From the NCBI GenBank assembly GCA_965229785.1, contig CBDDJS010000001.1:4030001-4094000 (forward strand): a stretch of 64,000 bases of DNA. The letters run 5' to 3'. The notes under the pieces are model-generated. The model searched no databases, had not been told where the DNA came from, and saw nothing but the letters and a program-made list of their open reading frames with translations. Shown here piece after piece: positions 44,548 through 53,022 of this stretch (positions within the stretch are counted from its first letter, which is position 1; every line of letters starts with the position of its first letter). Both the position numbers and the translations under genes were made by a program. The DNA comes from JAWPMT01 sp965229785 (lineage in GTDB: Bacteria; Bacteroidota; Bacteroidia; Cytophagales; Cyclobacteriaceae).

Positions 44548-44583
44548 TACCTGTTAATACAGGTATAGGCATCTCCTGATGCC
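44548..44583 (+). promoter_or_regulatory. Two tandem hairpins before cusA
   Basis: TACCTG-ttaata-CAGGTA (44548-44565) is followed after two bases by GGCATC-TCCT-GATGCC (44568-44583), within the 89-base gap between the HYC protein and cusA. Neither is followed by a strong T run. They may be a weak terminator, an RNA stabiliser or a leader regulator. Confidence 0.5.
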
Positions 44584-44625
44584 TCATTAATTCTATTGTT
44601 CAATTCATACACATAGAATAATGCT

Positions 44626-47600
44626 ATGCTTAATCATATCATTAAATTTTTCTTAGAGAAGAAACTGGTCACACTGTTGGTGGCTGTTTCTCTCATCACA
44701 TGGGGTATTGCTACGGCGCCTTTTAACTGGGAATCAGACACGATCCCAAGAGATCCGGTGCCCGTAGATGCGATCCCCGATATTGGTGAAAACCAACAAA
44801 TTGTATACACGGAGTGGATGGGCCGCTCACCGCAGGATATAGAGGATCAGGTTTCATATCCGCTAACCACGGCGCTGCTGGGTATTCCTGGCGTGAAGAC
44901 CATCCGCAGTAACTCCATTTTCGGGCTTTCCAGTATTTACCTCATTTTCGAAGAAGGGGTCGAGTTCTATTGGAGCCGATCAAGAATCCTGGAAAAGCTA
45001 AACTCACTTCCCTCCGGAACCTTGCCGGAGGGCGTTCAACCTGCGCTAGGCCCTGATGCTACGGCATTGGGGCAAATTTTCTGGTACACGCTGGAAGGTC
45101 GTGATGAAGCCGGTCGGCCAGCTGGTGGTTGGGACCCGCAGGAATTGCGTTCTATCCAGGACTTTTATATCAAGTATGGACTCTCTTCTGCAGCAGGAGT
45201 TTCGGAAGTGGCTTCTATCGGAGGGTATGTGAAAGAGTACCAGGTAGAGATAGATCCCACGGCCATGAAAAGCTATGACGTGGATGTAGCCGACATCATG
45301 AACGCGGTGAAGAAAAGTAATCTGGATGTTGGCGCAAGAACGTTAGAGTTCAACAAAGCCGAGTACCTGGTCAGAGGTCTGGGCTACATCAAGAACATTT
45401 CCGATCTGGAAGAAGCGGTCGTGCTGGCCAGGAACAACATTCCCATTCGCATCAAGGATGTGGCCAGGGTACAGCTAGGACCTGCTACGCGTCGTGGAGG
45501 TCTGGATAAAGCTGGTGCGGAAGCTGTGGGCGCTGTAGTAGTGGCCCGGTATGGTTCCAATCCTCTGGAGGTGATCAATAATGTGAAGGCCAAGATCGAG
45601 GAGCTTGCTCCTGGTTTACCTTCCAAAACACTTTCGGATGGTACAGTTTCTAAAGTCACCATCGTTCCCTTTTACGACCGTACCGGACTGATCAAGGAAA
45701 CCCTTGGGACACTCGAAGAAGCTTTGTCCCTGGAAGTGTTGATCAGTGTGATCGTGGTGATTATCCTCGTCATTAATCTGAGAGCATCTATTCTGATCTC
45801 AAGTCTGCTACCTATCGGGGTTTTGATGACCTTCATTGCCATGCGCTACTTTGGCATATCAGCCAATATCGTGGCACTATCGGGTATTGCGATTGCCATT
45901 GGCGTGATGGTGGATGTGGGTGTCGTGTTCACGGAGAACATCATCAGGCACCTTCAAATGCCCGAGAACAAAGACCTGGACTCGCCGGGCCGACTTAAGG
46001 TCATCTACACGGCCACCACAGAAGTAGCTTCGGCAGTTATCACTGCGTTGGCCACTACGGTGATCAGTTTCATTCCTGTATTTGCCTTACAGGCCCAGGA
46101 GGGGAAACTGTTTCAACCCTTGGCATTCACCAAGACGTTTGCGTTACTCTCTGCTCTGTTCATTGGGTTGGTGATCATTCCGGCATTTGCGCATTGGATC
46201 TTCTCATTGAATTTCGGAAAAGACAAGGCTCGAAAGTTCTGGAACATAGGACTGATCCTATTGGGCATTGTCATCTACTTTTTCATTCCCTGGGCTGGAA
46301 TTGTATTGGCCATCATGGGCTTCAATAATTTCTTTGAAGACCGATGGAAAGGCAAATGGACGTGGGTGCCGGGTTATCTCAATATTGCGGTAGTCCTGCT
46401 GACGGTGCTGTACTTTCTAACCAAAGAGTGGTTACCACTTGGAGCAGGTTACAGCTGGTTCCTGAATTTCCTGTTTGTAGGCTTGATCATTGTGCTGGTG
46501 TTGGGGATTCTTCTCACAGTAGTTCGCTACTACACCAGGATATTGAGTTGGTGCCTGGAACATAAATGGCAATTTCTGACCCTGCCGATGATCATCCTGG
46601 TCTTTGGCCTTCTTTCCTGGCAGGGATTTGATCGGGCTTTTGGCTTTGTGGCCAGAGGTGCCCAGTCGGTCAATTGGGATGTTCGGGAGTCTGGCTTCTG
46701 GGCTTCTATGAGCACGACCTTTCCGGGTGTGGGTAAAGAGTTTATGCCCCCTCTGGATGAAGGCTCTTATTTGCTCATGCCGACCACTATGCCACACTCT
46801 GGTGTTCAGGAAAACATCGAAACTATCCAGTTGCTGGATCAACTGGTGACGTCCATTCCTGAGGTTGAAATGACTGTTGGAAAATGGGGACGTGTAGCTT
46901 CTGCGCTCGATCCTGCACCTATTTCAATGTTTGAAAATGTGATCAACTACAAACCGGAATACGTCCTGGATCAAGATGGTCATCGCATGCGATTCAGGGT
47001 CAATGGTGACGGGCATTTTGATTTGTCGAATGGTGAGACGTTTGAATGGAAAAGTGAAGCGCTAGCCGGTTTCAACGCAGACTTATTGATTCCAGCATCC
47101 ACAGGGCAATATTTCCGCCAATGGCGTGAGCATATTCAAACTCCCAATGACATTTGGGACGAGATTGTAAACATGGCTAACATCCCCGGCATGACCTCTG
47201 CACCGAAGCTGCAGCCTATTGCCACCAGATTGGTGATGCTTTCAACGGGCATGCGTGCTCCAATGGGAATGAAGATCTACGGCCCTGACCTGGAAACGAT
47301 AGAAGCAGTCGGGTTTGACATGGAAACGTTCCTGAAGCAAGTGCCTGGGGTGAAACCTAGTTCAGTCTTTGCGGATCGTGTAGTCGGGAAACCTTATCTG
47401 GAAATCAAGATCAATCGACAAGCCATTGCTCGATATGGGCTGAGTGTCGCAGACATGCAGATGTACATTGGTGTGGCTGTCGGCGGTAATGCTCAGACCA
47501 CTACGGTTGAAGGTCGTGAGCGGTACCCGGTGCGGGTTCGATACGCGAGAGAACTTCGAGATAATCCTGATGACCTGAGTAATATTCTGATTCCTACTCC

Positions 47601-48441
47601 CACAGGCGTTCAAGTTCCCTTGAAGGAACTGGCAGATTTGCAATACGTCCGTGGACCGCAGAACATCAAGAGTGAAGATACTTTCCTGGTGAGCTACGTG
47701 ATCTTCGATAAGGAAGATGGGTTTGCAGAGGTGGATGTGGTGGAAAGTGCTCAGGCCTATCTCAATGAGCAAATCGCTGATGGTGCGTTGCAAATCCCAA
47801 TGGGTGTGAGCTATAAGTTTGCCGGGAACTATGAAAACCAGATCCGGGCCACCAAACGACTGTCCATTGTAATCCCGATTAGTTTAATGGCCATTTTGTT
47901 GATCCTGTATTTCCAGTTTGGAAAGCTACAGCCGACTTTAATGGTCTTTTCTGGGGTCTTTGTGGCCTTTGCCGGAGGATTCATTTTCATCTGGTTGTAC
48001 GGTCAGGATTGGTTCCTGAATTTTTCACTCTTTGGTGCCGACATGCGGGACCTTTTCCAGGTACACACCATCAATTTAAGTGTCGCTGTTTGGGTAGGAT
48101 TCATTGCCCTGTTTGGTGTGGCAACTGATGATGGTGTAATCATGGGAACGTATCTGAAGCAACACCTGGAGCGTGAAAAACCTAACTCCATTGATGAGGT
48201 AAGAGCAGCCGTGTTGCATGCCGGTCAACAGCGGGTCAGGCCTGCTATGATGACGGCAGCTACTACGGTGATTGCCTTGCTGCCGGTTCTGACTTCTACA
48301 GGTAAGGGATCGGATATCATGGTGCCCATGGCAATCCCTACGTTCGGGGGTATGATCATCCAGGTGATCACCATGTTCGTGGTGCCGGTCTTGTACTGCA
48401 TGTGGCAGGAACGTCAACTAAAATCAAATCCAGAGTCATGA
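44626..48441 (+). CDS. cusA: CusA/CzcA-type RND heavy-metal efflux pump
   Basis: A 1271-residue inner-membrane RND pump for monovalent copper/silver by context. It has the DPVPVDAIPDIGENQQIV start, the GRSPQDIEDQVSYPL porter motif and the TM4 sequence IAIAIGVMVDVGVVF with proton-relay acidic residues. A Met-rich substrate region (MLSTGMRAPMGMKIYG) fits CusA rather than CzcA. About 230 residues more than E. coli CusA come from an insertion near residues 530-720 that adds membrane segments. It overlaps the TolC gene by 4 bases. Confidence 0.93.
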   Translation: MLNHIIKFFLEKKLVTLLVAVSLITWGIATAPFNWESDTIPRDPVPVDAIPDIGENQQIVYTEWMGRSPQDIEDQVSYPLTTALLGIPGVKTIRSNSIFGLSSIYLIFEEGVEFYWSRSRILEKLNSLPSGTLPEGVQPALGPDATALGQIFWYTLEGRDEAGRPAGGWDPQELRSIQDFYIKYGLSSAAGVSEVASIGGYVKEYQVEIDPTAMKSYDVDVADIMNAVKKSNLDVGARTLEFNKAEYLVRGLGYIKNISDLEEAVVLARNNIPIRIKDVARVQLGPATRRGGLDKAGAEAVGAVVVARYGSNPLEVINNVKAKIEELAPGLPSKTLSDGTVSKVTIVPFYDRTGLIKETLGTLEEALSLEVLISVIVVIILVINLRASILISSLLPIGVLMTFIAMRYFGISANIVALSGIAIAIGVMVDVGVVFTENIIRHLQMPENKDLDSPGRLKVIYTATTEVASAVITALATTVISFIPVFALQAQEGKLFQPLAFTKTFALLSALFIGLVIIPAFAHWIFSLNFGKDKARKFWNIGLILLGIVIYFFIPWAGIVLAIMGFNNFFEDRWKGKWTWVPGYLNIAVVLLTVLYFLTKEWLPLGAGYSWFLNFLFVGLIIVLVLGILLTVVRYYTRILSWCLEHKWQFLTLPMIILVFGLLSWQGFDRAFGFVARGAQSVNWDVRESGFWASMSTTFPGVGKEFMPPLDEGSYLLMPTTMPHSGVQENIETIQLLDQLVTSIPEVEMTVGKWGRVASALDPAPISMFENVINYKPEYVLDQDGHRMRFRVNGDGHFDLSNGETFEWKSEALAGFNADLLIPASTGQYFRQWREHIQTPNDIWDEIVNMANIPGMTSAPKLQPIATRLVMLSTGMRAPMGMKIYGPDLETIEAVGFDMETFLKQVPGVKPSSVFADRVVGKPYLEIKINRQAIARYGLSVADMQMYIGVAVGGNAQTTTVEGRERYPVRVRYARELRDNPDDLSNILIPTPTGVQVPLKELADLQYVRGPQNIKSEDTFLVSYVIFDKEDGFAEVDVVESAQAYLNEQIADGALQIPMGVSYKFAGNYENQIRATKRLSIVIPISLMAILLILYFQFGKLQPTLMVFSGVFVAFAGGFIFIWLYGQDWFLNFSLFGADMRDLFQVHTINLSVAVWVGFIALFGVATDDGVIMGTYLKQHLEREKPNSIDEVRAAVLHAGQQRVRPAMMTAATTVIALLPVLTSTGKGSDIMVPMAIPTFGGMIIQVITMFVVPVLYCMWQERQLKSNPES

Positions 48442-49661
48442 GAAAAGTAGTCATAGTATTCATCATCATGATGCCTCTTTTGGCGGTCTGCCAGGTTGAG
48501 CCCTATCTGACCCTTGCGGCTGAGAATAATCCGGGATTGAAAGCGAAATTCAATGAGTACCTCGCAGCCATGGAGCGAATTCCACAGGCACAAACCTTAC
48601 CTGATCCACAGGTTACTTTTGGGTTATTTGTCCAGCCTGTGGAAACAAGAGTTGGTCCTCAACGAGCTAGTTTGGCGGTCAGTCAGGCGTTTCCCTGGTT
48701 TGGGACATTGAAAGCGCAGGGCGCAGTGGCCACACAGATGGCGGATGCCAAGCTTAAGCTATTTGAGGATGCGAAACTGCAGCTATTCAGTGAGGTGCGG
48801 GTGGCTTATGATCAACTGTACTTACTGGATCGATCTATTGCGCTTACGAACGAGAATCTGGACCTGTTAAGTTCTTTCAAGGAACTGGCCAGGGTGAATT
48901 TCGAGAGTGGAAAAACCGGATTTGTCAATGTGCTTAGGGTTGAGATGGAGGAAAAGGAACTCCAGACTCAGCTTGCCTATTGGGAAGATAGCCGGACCGC
49001 TGCCAAGGTCGCGTTTGAGAAGTTGCTCAATACTCCTGTGGAGACTATCCAATTTGGCGATTCCCTTGAGATCATCGAATTGACCTTAGATAAGCAAGTG
49101 CTTTACGATAGCATCATCATTGCAAATCCTAAACTTCAGAGTATTCGATCCATGGTTCGGTCGAAAGAAGAACTCTTGAAAGTGACGGAGCTAAATGGTA
49201 AGCCGTCCTTTACCCTCGGAGCCAGCTATGTCAATATCAGTGAACGTTCAGGGGTGGAACTTCCCGACAATGGTCAGGATGCGTTTGTATTTCCTCAGGT
49301 GGGCTTGAAAATTCCGATCTATCGAAAGAAATACAAAGCGCAGGAAACTCAGGTCACTCTTGAAAAGGAAGGGCTTGAATACCAAATCGAGGAACAGAAT
49401 AATCGGTTAGTAACTGCCCTGGAAGGGTTCATTCGTGATCACCTGGATGCAAAGCGCCGGGTGGTGCTTTATGAGAACCTCCACGATCTGGCTGGTCGCT
49501 CCTTGTCGCTGTTGCAAACAGAGTTCACGACGGGAACAGCCGACTTTGAGGAGGTCTTGCGCATGGAGCGGAAGCTCCTGACCTATCAATTGGAAATTGA
49601 GAGAGCACGAGTTGAAACCAACCGTGCGATTTATCAAATCAATTACATCATCGGAAAATGA
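48438..49661 (+). CDS. cusC: TolC-family outer-membrane channel of the Cus pump
   Basis: A 407-residue outer-membrane efflux protein from ATG 48438, which overlaps the cusA stop (ATGA). A signal peptide (IVFIIMMPLLAVCQ) is followed by long amphipathic coiled-coil helices in two repeats, the TolC pattern (NENLDLLSSFKELARVNFESGKTGFVNVLRVE). It forms the exit duct for CusAB. The in-frame codons before 48438 are inside cusA and are not used. Confidence 0.88.
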   Translation: MRKVVIVFIIMMPLLAVCQVEPYLTLAAENNPGLKAKFNEYLAAMERIPQAQTLPDPQVTFGLFVQPVETRVGPQRASLAVSQAFPWFGTLKAQGAVATQMADAKLKLFEDAKLQLFSEVRVAYDQLYLLDRSIALTNENLDLLSSFKELARVNFESGKTGFVNVLRVEMEEKELQTQLAYWEDSRTAAKVAFEKLLNTPVETIQFGDSLEIIELTLDKQVLYDSIIIANPKLQSIRSMVRSKEELLKVTELNGKPSFTLGASYVNISERSGVELPDNGQDAFVFPQVGLKIPIYRKKYKAQETQVTLEKEGLEYQIEEQNNRLVTALEGFIRDHLDAKRRVVLYENLHDLAGRSLSLLQTEFTTGTADFEEVLRMERKLLTYQLEIERARVETNRAIYQINYIIGK

Positions 49662-51445
49662 AAAAGATCAATATAAAACAAGTACTTATCGGGGTGGCAT
49701 TGCTGGTTATTGGCGTGTTCCTCGGCGGAGCGTTCTTTGGCGGATCTGGTAATTCCATGGCTCATGAAGGGCATGAGCACGAAACCATGGCCGAAGTGTG
49801 GACTTGCAGCATGCACCCTCAGGTGCGTGAAGATGGTCCTGGAAGTTGTCCTTTCTGTGGAATGGACCTGATACCACTCTCCTCCAATGAGCAGGAAGCG
49901 GTGAACCTGGACGAGGTACAAATGACGGAAGCAGCGATGATGATGGCTTCTATCCAGACCGTGAAGGTGACGAAATCCACTCCTAAGAAGCAGGTTTATC
50001 TTCCTGGGAAGATCGAAGCAGACGAAAGGAGTATTGCCAAAGTCACGGCACATTTTGATGGACGTGTTGAGAAGCTTTATGCAGACTTTACCGGGCAGTA
50101 CATCCGTCAGGGTCAACGCCTGGCTACCATGTACTCACCAGACCTGGTAACAGCGCAAAAGGAGCTTTTCGAAGCATTGAAGTTTAAGGAATCAAACCCT
50201 TCGTTCTATCAGGCGGCCATTCAGAAACTGAAACTGTGGGAGCTTACTGAATCGCAGATTGAAGCGATCATTGAAAAAGGAGAACCCCAATTCTACTTTG
50301 ATGTGTATGCTCCACGCTCGGGAACAATCATGACCCGAAATGTGAGTCAGGGCGAACATGTGATGGATGGAAGTGTCCTATTTGAGATCGCCAACTTGAA
50401 CCGATTATGGGTGTTATTTGATGCCTACGAAAGTGATCTGCCCTGGATCAGCACGGGTGACTCTATATCCTTCAAAGTGCAGTCCATTCCTGGACACACC
50501 TTTGAAAGTGTGGTGACCTTCATTGATCCGGTGGTCAATAAGCAAACGAGAACCGCTTCGGTACGCACAGAGATCAGGAACACTGACAATTTGCTTAAGC
50601 CTGAAATGTTTGTGGAAGGAGCAGTGGAGGCCGGCCTGACCATGGGAGAGGCGGCCGTGTTGGTACCAAAATCGGCCATTCTCTGGACCGGGAAAAGAGC
50701 GGTCGCATATGTGAAACGCCCGAATTATAGCCAACCTACTTTTCAATTTAGGGAGGTGGAACTAGGTCCTGATGCGGGAGACTTCTATGTGGTGAATGCC
50801 GGACTGGAAGAAGATGAAGAAGTGGCTGCCAATGGTGTTTTCAAAATAGATGCAGCGGCTCAACTTCAGGGAAAGATCTCTATGATGAATCCGGGAGGAG
50901 GTAAGTCATCAATGGGTCACCAACACGGAGAAATGGAAGATCACTCTGGTCATGAAATGAGTCATCCTGAAGTGAACATTTCTGGAGATCTCTATGAAGT
51001 GAGTGCGGTATTTCGTGATCAGTTGAAGGCTGTTTTCGAGACCTACCTGCCGCTAAAAGATGCGCTGGTAGAAACTGATGCCTCTACGGCCAAAGAAAAG
51101 GCGGAACCGCTTCTGGCCTCTATCAATGCCGTAGATATGTCGCTGGTGAAAGGTGATGCACATGTCGAGTGGATGAAAGACTTGAATGTCCTGAAAACTA
51201 CGGCAGAAATGATTGTTTCCGAATCGGATGTTGAAAAAATCCGAACTACACTTTCGCCGCTAAGTGACCAGCTGTACCAAACCCTGATCAAGTTTCAGGT
51301 AGAAACCGGAGGATTTCGCCAATACTGCCCGATGGCCTTTGATTTCAAAGGCGCTTTCTGGCTTAGTGATTCGGACGAAGTACTCAACCCTTATTTCGGA
51401 GATGAAATGCTAACCTGTGGCAACGTCGAAGAAGAATTAAAATGA
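49658..51445 (+). CDS. cusB: CusB-type RND periplasmic adaptor with heavy-metal-binding and DUF3347 domains
   Basis: A 595-residue membrane-fusion protein that links CusA to the outer channel. It has an N-terminal membrane anchor, a His/Glu-rich linker and a heavy-metal-binding domain at about residues 48-74 (Cys50, Cys64, Cys67). The adaptor barrel and lipoyl core follow. The C-terminal ~150 residues are a DUF3347 domain ending QYCPMAFDFKGAFWLS, then a CGNVEEEL tail. It starts in the cusC stop (4-base overlap). The Cys/Met sites suit Cu+ capture. Confidence 0.92.
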   Translation: MKKINIKQVLIGVALLVIGVFLGGAFFGGSGNSMAHEGHEHETMAEVWTCSMHPQVREDGPGSCPFCGMDLIPLSSNEQEAVNLDEVQMTEAAMMMASIQTVKVTKSTPKKQVYLPGKIEADERSIAKVTAHFDGRVEKLYADFTGQYIRQGQRLATMYSPDLVTAQKELFEALKFKESNPSFYQAAIQKLKLWELTESQIEAIIEKGEPQFYFDVYAPRSGTIMTRNVSQGEHVMDGSVLFEIANLNRLWVLFDAYESDLPWISTGDSISFKVQSIPGHTFESVVTFIDPVVNKQTRTASVRTEIRNTDNLLKPEMFVEGAVEAGLTMGEAAVLVPKSAILWTGKRAVAYVKRPNYSQPTFQFREVELGPDAGDFYVVNAGLEEDEEVAANGVFKIDAAAQLQGKISMMNPGGGKSSMGHQHGEMEDHSGHEMSHPEVNISGDLYEVSAVFRDQLKAVFETYLPLKDALVETDASTAKEKAEPLLASINAVDMSLVKGDAHVEWMKDLNVLKTTAEMIVSESDVEKIRTTLSPLSDQLYQTLIKFQVETGGFRQYCPMAFDFKGAFWLSDSDEVLNPYFGDEMLTCGNVEEELK

Positions 51446-51469
51446 TTTTAACGCGTAAACTTTAGAAAG

Positions 51470-52039
51470 ATGAAAAAAATGCTATTTATACTAACGCTTG
51501 CTACCATCATTGTTAGCTGCGGTTCTGTCAAAACCGAAGAACCCTCTGAAACTACAGCAGATCCTGTAGCCAAAGTTGAGAAAACTGAAGTACTTAAAGA
51601 GCAAAATGGGAGTGTTTTGACCCCAGTTCTGGATGCTTACCTTGCTATTAAAGATGCATTGGTCAATGACGACCAGAAAGGTGCGGCAAAAGCAGGAGAA
51701 ACATTGGCTGTCGCATTGGGATCGTTGGATTTGTCCATATTCGATACTGACCAGCAAGCTGAATTAAAAGAGATCGTGGAAGTTGCGAAGAACCACGGCG
51801 AACATATCTCTGAGAGCGAGATTGCGCATCAACGTGAGCACTTCGAAGCTTTGAGCAAGGACATCAAGGACTTGGCTGGAATTATCGGTACGGATCGTAC
51901 ACTTTATCACCAGTATTGCCCTATGTATAATGACAACCAAGGTGGTATGTGGCTAAGTGCAAACGAGGAAGTTAGAAATCCACTATTTGGATCCTCTATG
52001 CTGAAGTGTGGCCGTGTAGAAGAGGTAATGAAGTTGTAA
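51470..52039 (+). CDS. DUF3347 lipoprotein
   Basis: A 189-residue lipoprotein (lipobox IIVSC) that is nearly a stand-alone copy of the CusB C-terminal domain. It has the same LDAYLAIKDALVND opening and the same ending pattern (YCPMYNDNQGGMWLS ... NPLFGSSMLKCGRVEE). It probably binds copper through the Cys/Met ligands on the envelope. It begins 24 bases after the cusB stop. Confidence 0.85.
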   Translation: MKKMLFILTLATIIVSCGSVKTEEPSETTADPVAKVEKTEVLKEQNGSVLTPVLDAYLAIKDALVNDDQKGAAKAGETLAVALGSLDLSIFDTDQQAELKEIVEVAKNHGEHISESEIAHQREHFEALSKDIKDLAGIIGTDRTLYHQYCPMYNDNQGGMWLSANEEVRNPLFGSSMLKCGRVEEVMKL

Positions 52040-52042
52040 AAA

Positions 52043-52486
52043 ATGCTTAGGAAAGCGCTTTTGTTTGTTTTGATTGTAGGTGTGGGAATACAAATTATTC
52101 CTGTACCTACTAATCAAAATGATGAAGTATCTGAACTAGACTTTTTCCAAGCTATTGAGGCACCAGTGGATATTCAAAAGGTGGTTGTCTCTTCCTGCTA
52201 TGATTGTCACAGCAATACAACCAACTATCCCTGGTATGGCCGTATAAAGCCAATTGTATGGTTTCTTCAGAGACACATTCAAGAAGGCAAAGAGGAGTTA
52301 AACTTTTCTGAGTTTCAGGACTATTCCCAGCGCATGCAACAGGAGAAAATTCGCTCCATGACCTCTCAGATGAGGGATGGTAAAATGCCACTTAAAGAAT
52401 ATATCTGGATGCATCCGGAAGCGGAACTATCTGAAGGCCAAATTGAGATCTTAGTTGAATTCCTTGAAAGCTTAAAATTCCAATGA
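52043..52486 (+). CDS. Haem-binding-domain (c-type cytochrome-like) protein
   Basis: A 147-residue protein with an N-terminal membrane helix and a single CxxCH haem motif (CYDCHSNTTNYPWYG), as in the haem-binding domain family of Bacteroidota. It should be periplasmic and covalently carry haem, perhaps for electron transfer. Only 3 bases separate it from the DUF3347 gene, so it belongs to the cus transcript. Confidence 0.83.
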   Translation: MLRKALLFVLIVGVGIQIIPVPTNQNDEVSELDFFQAIEAPVDIQKVVVSSCYDCHSNTTNYPWYGRIKPIVWFLQRHIQEGKEELNFSEFQDYSQRMQQEKIRSMTSQMRDGKMPLKEYIWMHPEAELSEGQIEILVEFLESLKFQ

Positions 52487-52507
52487 GTTAAAAACCGACC
52501 TAACATT

Positions 52508-53011
52508 ATGAAAAAGATTATACACCCACTGCTCCTATCAATTCTGGCCCTCTTTGCAACATCATGCTCTGATGATAAAACGGATACGAAACAGGAAGTA
52601 GTAATTGATTTGACCAAGGAAGAAAGTTCGATCAAAGAAGTTTTACGAACCTACAAAGAAACTCTTGAAAGCCTTGATGTATCTGAGTCCTTTAGACTTT
52701 TTACTGAAGATTCTGAGGTTCTGGAGCAAGGTAAAATTGAGGGCACCTATCGCGATTATATCGCTAATCACATTGGTCCTGAATTGGGGCATTTCGAATC
52801 TTTCAAGTTCAGCGATTACGAAATCAGCGTAATAGTTGATTTGCCTTATGCCTTTACTACCGAAACCTATGTATACAACATTGTACTAAAAGAGGATTCC
52901 AGAATAGTTGAAAGGAAAGCGGCGGCCACTTCAGTTCTGAAGAAGATTGACGGTAATTGGCGGATTATTAAAACGCATAGTTCTTCAAGAGCAACCAAGA
53001 AGACCCCATAA
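52508..53011 (+). CDS. NTF2-like (DUF4440-like) lipoprotein
   Basis: A 167-residue lipoprotein (FATSC). The mature part has the cone-shaped NTF2-like fold pattern: a first helix (IKEVLRTYKETLESLDVSES), VLEQGKIEGTYRDYI, then strands ending GNWRIIKTHSSSR. Such proteins bind small ligands or stabilise others; no active site is recognisable. It follows the haem protein by 21 bases. Confidence 0.75.
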   Translation: MKKIIHPLLLSILALFATSCSDDKTDTKQEVVIDLTKEESSIKEVLRTYKETLESLDVSESFRLFTEDSEVLEQGKIEGTYRDYIANHIGPELGHFESFKFSDYEISVIVDLPYAFTTETYVYNIVLKEDSRIVERKAAATSVLKKIDGNWRIIKTHSSSRATKKTP

Positions 53012-53022
53012 GAATAATCACA

